From Chrysomallon squamiferum (taxonomy: Eukaryota; Mollusca; Gastropoda; Neomphalida; Peltospiridae): a stretch of 43,500 bases of DNA. The stretch lies in the NCBI GenBank assembly GCA_012295275.1, contig CM022669.1, positions 10,812,449 through 10,855,948 on the forward strand. Reading direction: 5' to 3'. The notes beneath the pieces are model-generated. The model worked only from the letters and a program-made list of their open reading frames with translations, made no database searches and was not told where the DNA came from. Within the stretch, counting starts at the first letter, position 1, and each line of letters opens with the position of its first letter. The position numbers were made by a program, and so were the translations under genes. Of the stretch, positions 30,035-42,125 are shown one piece after another.

Positions 30035-31004
30035 CATCATTATTACTATTATTGCTCTTCTTTTTCTTGTTGTTGATGAACCAATAAAGGAAAAAGGGGT
30101 ATTTTTTAAACATGATATAATTATATTTCACTTCTATTTCTTTTATTTTACAGATGGATATAGATGCACTACCAAATCTTCAAAGACTGTTTCTGAGTTT
30201 TAATGAAATTTCAAGGTAAGAACTTACATACAACTCTCCCATCATCTACTGGTTGTGTTGTTTTTATGTTGTTATTTTCATCTTAGTTGTTTGCAATAGA
30301 ACCAAATTTTCCATTGCAATAAAGAGAAAAATTTCAGTTTCTGTAACATATTTGAAAATGAATGTTTGTACACTTAAACACATAAGCATGGAGTTTGTTA
30401 TAATAACACACAGACACATACACGCAGTTTTTTTCTGGATATATTCTTTTTAATACTATGGATATTCATGTGCATACATGTAAGAACTTGTGAATGGTAT
30501 GTATTTCAGATTTTATTGTTACTAACGATTAAAAAAATGCAAGGATCCCACATATTTATATTTGAAATGTCATAAGCACTTACATGGCTTCAACAAAAGA
30601 CTATGATTATTTTCACTATCTTTTTAGCAGATTAAATGAGATGGAAAACAGCATTTCACTGTAATGTGGTTTTTTTCTGTGATTGGGTGACACCTGTTAA
30701 ATTTAATGTAAAAAATATAAACAAGTTTTTTTTCAGCAATAATAAAATACCACTGTGAAATTTGACACAGAAAAACCGATTAACTTGTTTATCAGTTCAA
30801 GCCTTTGTTTTTATTCTAGCTACTCAAGACTCATTTTTGGTATCAAGTAACAGTCATTTGTAATAGCAAACTGAAATGAATATAGATTGTTTTTGAATTT
30901 AAAAAAAAAAAAAATTGTCAAGGTTTTTTCCTTTTAGAAATATTCTGTTTTCATGTAGAGACAGGAATAACTGAAAACATGAATTCATTTTTGATAACTG
31001 ATAA

Positions 31005-31047
<43 letters not shown>

Positions 31048-33925
31048 CTGTGTCTGTGTCTGTGTCTGTGTGTGTGTGTGTCTGTTTATAAGTTGGTGTG
31101 GGTGCTTATTGTAAGTGTATACATGTACATATTTGTGGAATGGTGTGTATCAATGGTTTGGACGTATGGTGTATCTTTATGGTGTTTGTGTGTGTGTGTG
31201 AGTGTGTGTGGGTGTGTGAATATATGTATTTGTTTGTTTATATGTTTCAGCCTAGTTAGTCTTACTCAGAGACATTTCATGCCATACACTACTGAATTAA
31301 TCAAATATTAAAAACCAGTTTTTAATTGACACAGATTGATGAACTGATGAACAATGATATCAGCTCCATTTATAGACTTTAAATCAGACTTTATCATTTG
31401 TTTGTATCTTATTATTATTATTATATTTTTTTTCAGCTGATATCTTTGAATCTCACACCATGTTTAAATCTGTTGTTCTATTCCTAGTGTTACAATGGTA
31501 CATTTTGAGAATCCAGGCATTGTTTAGACCCCACAGTTAGTGGACCATGTTTATAGAGTTGTTAGCGAAACCTGATATTACAAAATGGTTATAATTAGAG
31601 ATCCACTTGAATGATTTTTTCTTTTCTTTGTTTCTTTGTAACAGTAGTAGTTGTAGTAGATGTAGTAGATGTAGCATTAGTGGAACTAGCAGTAGTAGTG
31701 GTAGTAGCAGAGTAGTAGAGCAGTAGTGATAATTGTAGAGTCTTCTTTTTCTTCTTCTTCTTCTTCCTCTTATTATTATTATTATTGTTATTATTATTAT
31801 TATTTTTATTTGTTTTGTTTTGTTTTGTTGTTATTTTCTTCATTTAATGTTACAAAGGGTTTTTAATAAAAATAAAATTTAAATACCAAAGCTGTATTTA
31901 CATACATATTACATGTTATAATCTGTACAAATATTCTAACAATAACATGCTTCCTTTTGTGTATATTTTGTGTATATTTTGTGAAATCATTATTTCCTAA
32001 TGTTGAAAGAACAAATCCTTTATCTTACAGTTTATGGTTTTGCATTGAAATATTAATGTACTAGGACATAAAATCAGATGAATAACAGTCTAACTTTTCT
32101 TTCACTGATAATATCAATAAAAATGATTAACCTAGTTTTCATTTAGAGATACAAGACCAAAATTTAAAAAAAAAAAAAAAATTGATTTTAAATCTCTACA
32201 ATGCAGCTTGTAATTATTAGGTTTACTGTTAAATATTATAGCTAAATTTATACAAAGCATTTTTCTTTCTAAAATATTGTTAATAAAAAGAGATAAATAA
32301 ATTAATAAAATGCTAGTATTTCAGTACTGCAAATCCCAGTTACCTTTAATTATAAAAATGAAAGACTGAAACAGATAAATTCAGGTCTAACTGTTTATTG
32401 TTTGATTTCATTACAAAACTGTCCACTCACTGACCTAGTACATAACAAATGTCTTAGCTCTGGTCTTCACAACAGAGATAAAGATATTGACAATGAACTT
32501 CACTTCATTCTTTACCAATCTTCTTACAACAATTATTCCTGTCTCAAGATCCTACTTGAGTACTTCGTTATCCTTTTCCACACTTATCTGTAACACTGGC
32601 AAGTCATGTGTTGACCTCTAGTAAGTCTGTTAAATAGCAAAGTTACATTTATTCCTTCACTGTCCAGCTTGTTTTTAGTCTCTTGTCATTAGAAAGGGCT
32701 ATAGTTCAGATATGGAGCTCTCACTTTGAGAAATAATGGACTGTAGGATCAAATCTTTCAGAAGTACCCTTACTGCCTATTCTTTTCATTATAATGATGT
32801 CCTATCCCAGCTTGTCATCTCCTTATTTTCTTTTAGTGGGAGAGTATGTGTAAAATATATTTTATTAGGTTTCATAATATTCAGTTAGCATCCATCAACT
32901 AAACTATTGTCTTTCTGCGGGAAAGTATAGATGTAAAAGATCCTTTGTTGTATATTGTACTTATTAGACTTCATCATATCCAGCTAGTGTCGGCAACTAA
33001 ACTATTGTCTTTCTGCGGGAAAGTATGGATGTAAAAGATCCTTTGTTGTATATTGTACTTATTAGACTTCATCATATCCAGCTAGTGTCGGCAACTAAAC
33101 TATTTTCTTTCTGTGGAAAAGTACACGTAAAATATGCTTTTTTTTTAGTCCCACCCTATTCCAGGGACTGAACTATTCTCATTCTGTGAGAAAGAACATG
33201 TAAAACAGCCCTTGCTGTCTAATGTTTTTATTAAACTTCTTTTTGTCACAGCTATATTTTCATTCTGTAGGAAAACACAAGTAAAAGATCACTTGCTGTT
33301 AAAATTTTATTACGAAAGATTCTTTTTGTGACTAAACCATTTTCTCTCTGAGGGAAAGTATGTGAAAAGATTGTTTGTTTTTTATTGTATTGATTAGGCT
33401 GATGTCCTGATCCTGTTACTGTTCAGCAATTAGATTAATGTGCATGTAAAAGATTCCTTTCTAAAGAGAGGTAAAAATAGCCCATTGTGCAATAGTCATG
33501 AACTGCTTCTTAAACATGATCTTGGTTAACATTCTGTTGAATATATTTGTAGCAGACTGTCACAATTTAAAAATGTTTTTAATCACATTTCTGATAAATT
33601 ATATTTGTAATAGTAAAAATAACATAAATAAATGAAACTTGAAAATATTTTTGTTTTATTATTGTTATTATGCTTGGATATTCTGTTCCATTTTCAGTTC
33701 CATTCTGGTATCATTTTTACAACAATGAATACATTATCCGATATATAAAATTTATAACTGTAATATAAATATATCACAAGCTCTTTCTCAATTCATTCTT
33801 TGTATATGTTTTTCATGTGTGTTTGAATACGTAAAGTTTATTGTTACGGTTTTAGTATTGCAACACCATTTAAGTTTAATCTTGTCAAACAATTTCTAAT
33901 GTATTTATATATTTACTGTTGTATA

Positions 33926-33958
<33 letters not shown>

Positions 33959-36900
33959 TCCTTGTCCAGCCATTGTAATTTGGCATCAAAGACACAATCA
34001 ACTTTATTTGTTCCACATTCCAAAGTGTTCTGTTTCATTTCATCGGTTGATTGACTTACCTGGTGGATATAATTAAGATCCTATCACCTTATTATTAGCC
34101 CAGGTGTGGCTTGCCAACTTACAGGTAAAGTTTCCACTGTGCTGCACATATCACAAAGATAATATTTATTCTAGCGGTTTTCATGTTGTTTTAATCTCTG
34201 GGCGAGCGTAAAGAGGTTTATGGCTTGTTACACAGACAACGTGGCTAATCGCTTTGGCTAGGGGACAGGTGTAAAGCAGGTAGTTTGTATAGGAAATGAT
34301 GCAGTTGTGACTTACTTACCTGCACAGGTGGAAATCAAGTAGTTCTGTACAGACTGTTGTTGTAGTGGGTTTACCTGGACAGGTGTAAAGCAGGTAGTTT
34401 GTATAGGAACTGATGCAGTTGTGACTTACTTACCTGCACAGGTGCAAATCAAGTAGTTCTGGTCAGACTGTTGTTGTAGTGGGTTTACCTGGACAGGTGT
34501 AAAGCAGGTAGTTTGTATAGGAAATGATGCAGTTGTGACTTACCTGCACAGGTGCAAATCAAGTAGTTCTATATGGATTCTTTCCGTAGTGGGTTTACCT
34601 GGACAGGTGTAAACCAGGTAGTTTGCAGGAACTGATGCAGGTGTGACTTACCTGCACAGGTGCAAATCAAATAATTCTGTACAGACTGTTGTTGTAGTGG
34701 ATTTAAATGGACAGGTGTAAACCAGGTAGTTTGCTGGGACTGATCCAGTTGTAACTTACTTGAAAAGGTGGAAGTCAATAGTGGGTTTAACAGGAGAGGT
34801 GAAACAGATAGTTCTGTAAGGATTGGTTAATCTGGACAGGGCAATCAGGTACTTTTATGACGACTGTTGCACTAGTGCCTCACCTGAACAGGTGCAAATC
34901 AGACAGGTCTATTAGAACTGATTCTTTTGTGTCATACCTTGACAAGTGTATGTCCAGTGAATTAGATCTAAGATACATTCTGGATTACCTGAACAAAAGT
35001 AAACCAGGTAGATGTGGAACTAGATAAGTTCAAATGTAACCTGTGCAGGTGTAAATAAGTAGATTCTGGAGATTATACTTACCTGTTTGATAGATATTGG
35101 TGATTATACTTTCCTGCATGATAAAGGTTGGAGATGAAACTTACCTGCAAGATAGATAACAGATGTGATACAGGTGTGGTTTACCTGGACATGTGCAGGT
35201 CAGGTAGATAGTGGAGTTCATACAGGTGTAAACAAGGAGATTAAGGCATTGATGCAGTTTGACTTACCTGGCTGGTTTATAAAAAAAAAAAAAAAAAAAG
35301 AATTGTTGTTAGTTTCTAAATTAATACTTTAATTACTTATGCATGTCAACCTACCCAGTCTTTGTGGAATAAAGACTGAGAGTAATTTCATTATAATTCA
35401 TAACTTTCTTTAGCGCAGATATTGCATTATAATTCATAACTTTCTTTAGCGCAGATATTGCATTATAATTCATAACTTTCTTTAGCGCAGATATTTCTAT
35501 TATCTTGTGTAGAATCATGATAATAATGGAAATGAGTATTAAAATGATTTTGTGTTCTTTGGCTGAGATGTTTTCACCTCTTTGCATTATGCATGAGGGT
35601 GGTGGGAGTGTGATCAATACATCTGTTCAGAGCATGTGATGAGATTCATGGAAATAGTGTGTTTATCTGCATTTGAAAACAATGTCATCGCTTCTGCTGG
35701 CAGGTTCTTAAATGCACATCTTAACAAAATGACATTATGAAACCTAATTTGGTGGTTTGCAATTGCTGCTTGACAAAATACTGGATTATGTGAAACACAC
35801 AGAAAATCTAAAATGTTCTGGATAAACTGAAATAATTTGGATATTCTGAATTTATCTGGATAACACGAAATTATTAGCACAAGATAAAATTTTCTGGATA
35901 AATTGAAGTAACTTGGATATCCTGTAATTATTTGAATAAAAAAGTATTTAGATAATACGAAACCATGTAGTTAACTAGAAATTATGAAGAAAAAAGCTGA
36001 GGTGTGCATTATAAAAGAAATTCAGGGTCTTTTCTTTTATTTTCCAGTTTATTGCTTCTCGCAGTGTTAAAGAAATATTTTTTATAGGATAAGAAATAAA
36101 GTTGGGTATCTACGGCTTTATAATTCTCTTATATTTATTTTATTGTTTGGTGAGCAGGTCATAACTATTATCTCAGCTTTCAGAGAAACCATGGGACTCT
36201 AAAATCATTTGTTATACGATCTCATTCACAAAACATTATGGTTATTTTTTTACATTATTATTTTTACTGAAACTGAGGAGTTGATATGTATAATGGATGA
36301 ACAAAAAAGGTTAGAGAAGAAATGTGATATCAGTTTTTGAAAATGTCAAACTTCAAACACAGCAAAGTTTGGAAGCGTGTTGATGTGAGGACTCAAACAA
36401 ACAGGACACAGACACACGCAAATGTCTGTTCATCTGTGGTGTAAGTTACAGCTGTCTGTCATTGTTGATTTATTTTCTCTCACCTTTATACATTTCTTCT
36501 CTCTTTTTTTTTTTTTTATTAAAATACCATGAATATTATTGTGATCATTTTTTAATGTGGGTTTTTGTTGAAGGTTTGTGTGTGTGTGTCTTTGTGTTTG
36601 TGTGTGTTTAGTTCTTATATTTATTTTATTTTATTTTATATTATTATATTTTGGTTTATATCAGTTATTTAAAATTGTGTGTGTGTGTGTGTGTGTGTGT
36701 GTGATTTAAATAAATAAATATCAGAAAGAGTATATTTAGCATCAGGTTATACTGAATTCCACAATGATTTTTATTTCCATCTATTACAAAATTTTTAAAT
36801 AAAACTGTTTACTTAAATATATGATAAACAGATAATATAATAACCATGGTAAAAATAAAAGTTTGTTTAAATACACGCATATTAATTTTAACAGAGGTGT

Positions 36901-38013
36901 ATTGCTAAAAAATATGTATAAGTAGAAATTATTTTTGGCATTTCTGAATTTACATACGATAAATGGATAATATAATCATTGTAGTAATTAAATTTCATTA
37001 TTCAATTAAAAACTGAATAAATGACTTAAATACATGCTTTTCATTTCCAAATAATTTATAAGTTAGTGGAAACATGACTTTACTAATAAAAAAGTATGAC
37101 ATTAAAAAAAAAGAATAATAATAATAATAAAAATTTCCATTTACATTCTATTAAAATCATTGCACAGTGTCTTCTGAAAAAAGAGAAAAAAAAATTATAT
37201 ATGTGTATGGCTATATATGTAAATGAGTGTCTGTGTGTTTGTGTGTAGATGTATCACACACATACAGACAGATATAAAGTTTGTTTATATTCAACAGCTA
37301 GTTTTTTAGACATTAATATATACAGTTTTCATTTCAAATTTCACACCCCTAAATAAATAAATAAATAAATAATGTAAAATAGTAAGAAGAAAAAAAAACC
37401 CATTAAGTTAATAAATCACTTAAACCTTTTAGTTCTGACACTGAATTACACTTGTGACATTTCAGTTATCATAATGTCAGAGTGTCTCAGAAATTAAACT
37501 CATTGCCTGAAAATAAAATCATTTATTGAAGTACAGGGATATTATTATGTATGGGAGAATCACTTTTCATAATCTACATAATTATGTTTGACTTATTATA
37601 AATATTTCATATTTATCATCATTATTATTATCTTAATATTGTTACTATTACCTTTGCTACTTCTATTATTACTTCAACTATTACAACTACTGCTACTTCT
37701 ATTACTGCTGTACCTACTTTACTATTGTTGCTACATCTACTACCACTACTATTCTACTGTAGCTGCTACTGTCCCTTATGTTGTTGTTATTATAATTAGT
37801 ATCTGTTAAAGAATGATGAAACCTTTATATTGTGTTTGAGTAAGTGTGGTAATCATAATGGTAGTAGTGGTAGTAGTAGTAGCAGTATGTCATTATTGTT
37901 GTTATCATTATCATTATCATTATTTTTTTTCTTCTTCTTCTTCTTATTATTATTGTTATTCTTCTTCTTCTTCATATTATTATTATTATTATTACTGCTA
38001 TTACTGTTATTAC

Positions 38014-38063
<50 letters not shown>

Positions 38064-38533
38064 CTACTGCTCCTACCACTATTATCATTATTATTAGTAG
38101 TAGTAGTAGCAGTATTTGTATTGGTATTAGTATTAATGTTACTGTTATAATTATGTATCTCTGTTACTAGTATATCTAAGTGTTATGACTGTTGTAGTTT
38201 TGAGGACATATCATGTCTGGGGGAGACACACAGTCTGTCTGAGGTCTCCCTGGATGGGAACCCAATCAGCCAGGAGCAGTACTACAAACAGGTGATACTT
38301 CGACACATGCAGCAGCTCAAACAGCTCGACATGAAGCGAGTCACAGTGAGTGTCTACGTAATCGTTTAATACTCTTTAGTGGTAGTAGTAGTAATACTCT
38401 TTAGTAGTAGTAGTAATACTCTTTAGTAGTAGTAGTAATAATACTCTTTTAGTAGTAGTAGTAGTAGTAGTAGTAATACTCTTTAGTAGTAGTAGTAATA
38501 GTAATACTCTTTAGTAGTAGTAGTAATACTCTT

Positions 38534-38586
<53 letters not shown>

Positions 38587-38790
38587 ATACTCTTTAGTAG
38601 TAGTAGTAGTAATATTCTTTAGTAGTAGTAGTAGTAATACTCTTTAGTGGTAGTAGTAGTAATATTCTTTAGTAGTAGTAGTAGTAGTAGTAGTAGTAAT
38701 ACTCTTTAGTAGTAGTAGTAGTAGTAATAATAATAATAATAATAATAATAATATTAGTAATGACATCAATAATACTAACAACAACAGTAA

Positions 38791-38852
<62 letters not shown>

Positions 38853-40398
38853 TATAATAATAGAAATAGATATAGAAGTAATAAAAATTAAATGGAGTAT
38901 TTTAATCTAAGTTTTCCATAGGTGATTTTGGCATGTGTCCATGCTCTTTTGATTTAACATTCAATGCATTAGATCAAGTATTTAATAAGTTTATATATAG
39001 GCAGTGATATTGACTTATGTTGTTCATTAAAGCATACATACAGAAGGAAGCTCTATTTATTTATATGTCAGCTCTGTAAATGGTCTATGATTGATTGTTT
39101 AAACATAACTTCTATAATATCTTAAAGCAGTTACTTTCACTGAAAGTCTCAGTTTGAAGAAAACAAGTGCTATAAAATTCAGTCACAAATGTATTATTTT
39201 AAAATTATTACTTGGTGGATTTTTAATAATAATAATAATAATAAATACCCTAGTTTCATTCCTTAACTACAACCGAAATCAGTTTTCAAATGGACTACAA
39301 ATGCCATCATAATAATATACGGATGTATATTACGGAAAAGATAAAAAAGGATTTAAACAAATGGATGGAACGGTTAATTATTTAGCCAAAAACAAAGGTG
39401 ATAAAATTGCGAGTGTTTCAATTATTTGTGTCCAGGAAGAAGAGAGGAGGGTTGCATTGGTCATGGGCAGGAAGAGTGAGGAGAGAAAGAGAGAGCTCAA
39501 CAAGCAGGCCATCATGAAAGTAGGTTCATCAGTTTTCACTTCAGACATTTCTAAAATAAACTTACATGATATTCAATGTGCTCTTCAGTGAACCAAGCTC
39601 TTGGTTTATAAATCTTAACCTGTGTTTTCCAAAACTGATTTATAAGATGTTAAAATTTTTGATACTGTCATGTGAATGAAGATTTAATTTAAAAAAGTCA
39701 AAACTTTCTAGCATTAGTGTTTGTTGTGAAATATATTTTTTTCGTATGCTTTTATTTCATTTTATTTTATATTCATTATTATTTATTTATTTATTTATTT
39801 ATTTATCTATGTATGTATTTTTTGTCAGGAGAAAAGAAGAATTGCTATTAACAATGCTAAGCGACAGTGGGAGACAATGCAGGGTCCACTACTTCAGAAA
39901 ACAAGCAAGCTGGTTCCCATGACGACTATCCATGGCGACCTGTATGCCAAACACATGGGAACGATTCCTAACACAGATTACCTGACACCTGGGAACCAGT
40001 TCAGAGACTGTGATGGAGATGATTCAGATTCACAGATCAGGTATTTTAAACCTTCCTTTAAAACCAGAATATAACTTTGATGGTAATAAAGACGTAATCC
40101 AAATCCATTCTGCACATAATGATTTATCATTCTTAAAAAATATCATGTAAACAACACAATACATCTGAATGCTGCCATTTTACTCCTTAACAACTGGAGT
40201 TGTGACCAATGTCTTCATTTGGCACAGTAATAGCTATGTTTTCTATCAGTGCTAGAAGAAACCAAACTGTACAATAGTGTTTTAGTAACTGGAGCATGTA
40301 AAGTAGAATGTTGTACCACTATTTTATAATAATTTTTAGGACATAGAAGTGAAAACTCATGAAAGCTTAAAACAGTAAGGTATAAAGTCTTCTGTGCA

Positions 40399-40451
<53 letters not shown>

Positions 40452-42072
40452 TGGTTTATGTAATTCATGACAATCAACAAGTATCCTTCCTTTACTTTCT
40501 AATTCATTTAAGATAATGATCCTGTACATTCAAAGTATTTATTACTTGCTGTATTGCTGTATGTGTGTGTTTCACTTTCTAATTCATTGTACATTCAAAG
40601 TACTTACTACTTGATGTGTAACTGTACCTCTGTGTTTCTCTTTCTAATTCATTGAACATTCAAAGTATTTACTACTTATATACCTGTGTGTTTCACTTTC
40701 TAATTCATTGAACATTCAAAGTACTTACTACTTGCTGTATTGCTGTACCTGTGTGTTTCACTTTCTAATTTATTTAACATTCAAAGTACTTACTACTTGA
40801 TGTATTGCTGTACCTGTGTGTATTACTTTCTAATTCATTGAACATTCAAAGTACTTACTACTTGCTGTATTGCTGTACCTGTGTGTTTCACTTTCTAATT
40901 TATTTAACATTCAAAGTACTTACTACTTGATGTATTGCTGTACCTGTGTGTATTACTTTCTAATTCATTGAACATTCAAAGTACTTACTACTTGCTGTAT
41001 TGCTGTACCTGTGTGTTTCACTTTCTAATTTATTTAACATTCAAAGTACTTACTACTTGCTGTATTGCTGTACCTGTGTGTTTCACTTTCTAATTCATTG
41101 AACATTCAAAGTACTTACTACTTGCTGTATTGCTGTACCTGTGTTTCAGTGACAAGAGGGGAGGAAGCAGGCCCTGCTCTGCTAAGAGTAACACTAACAC
41201 TGAGTGTTCTGTCGACAGTCAGCGGGACAGAGCTAGGAACAGCAGCAGACGAGCAGAGCCAGGACGCACTCAACACAAAGAAACTTTGCTGTTCGGGTAA
41301 ACTTGTATCTTGTGTTTAATTCTGTAACAGTTATCTTAATGATTCGGGTAAACTTGTATCTTGTGTTTAATTCTGTAACAGTTATCTTAATGATTCGGGT
41401 AAACTTGTATCTTGTGTTTAATTCTGTAACACTTATCTTAATGATTTGGGTAAACTTGTATCTTGTGTTTAATTCTGTAACACTTATCTTAATGATTCGG
41501 GTAAACTTGTATCTTGTGTTTAATTCTGTAACACTTATCTTAATGATTCGGGTAAACTTGTATCTTGTGTTTAATTCTGTAACACTTATCTTAATGATTC
41601 GGGTAAACTTGTATCTTGTGTTTAATTCTGTAACACTTATCTTAATGATTTGGGTAAACTTGTATCTTGTGTTTAATTCTGTAACACTTATCTTAATGAT
41701 TTGGGTAAACTTGTATCTTGTGTTTAATTCTGTAACACTTATCTTAATGATTTGGGTAAACTTGTATCTTGTGTTTAATTCTGTAACACTTATCTTAATG
41801 TTTCGGGTAAACTTGTATCTTGTGTTTAATTCTGTAACACTTATCATAATCATGGGTTTTATTTAACTTTAAAAATTTAAAAAATCCGTGTATGTGTATT
41901 GGGATATATATATATATATACACCTCAATACAACACACACAAAAATTATATATACATTGTATATGTATGTGCATATGTTTGTATGTTTGTATATATATGA
42001 ATATGTATGTTAATAAGTATCTATGTTTTTATATTAATATTTAATGTGATGTATGTATATATGTATGTATAT

Positions 42073-42125
<53 letters not shown>

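Larger units (their letters stand above)
30216..38197 (+). other. 8.0-kb intron of LRRC49 with several tandem arrays
   Basis: The flanking exons join directly (FNEISS-FEDISCL), so no coding exon is required inside. Contents: (TG)n near 31004-31085, GTA/GTT-rich and CTT-rich runs at 31640-31810, a 98-bp array at 32800-33420, the donor-like array at 34240-35280, a 36-bp array at 35389-35496, a 75-bp repeat near 35815-35960, (TG)n near 36676-36704, and ATT/CTT runs at 37616-38150. Confidence 0.75.

Noticed and set aside
34569-34778. Minus-strand 69-codon frame with repeated TTWFTPVxxNPL
   Set aside because: It mirrors the intronic tandem array, has no support outside it, and its repeated segments contain splice-donor-like DNA rather than codon-level conservation.
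35351-35880. Two minus-strand frames of 88 codons, one with ISALKKVMNYN repeats
   Set aside because: The first is produced by a 36-bp triplication; the second lies in a degenerate repeat, with no recognisable domain.
40490-41855. Regular repeats that could be mistaken for a CRISPR array
   Set aside because: Units are contiguous head-to-tail copies without unique spacers, in an animal intron.
41233-41866. Long open frames of 206 (minus) and 187 (plus) codons with perfect 17-residue repeats
   Set aside because: They follow the 51-bp minisatellite, whose unit length is a multiple of three and lacks stops in these frames. They appear on both strands at once and have no gene context.
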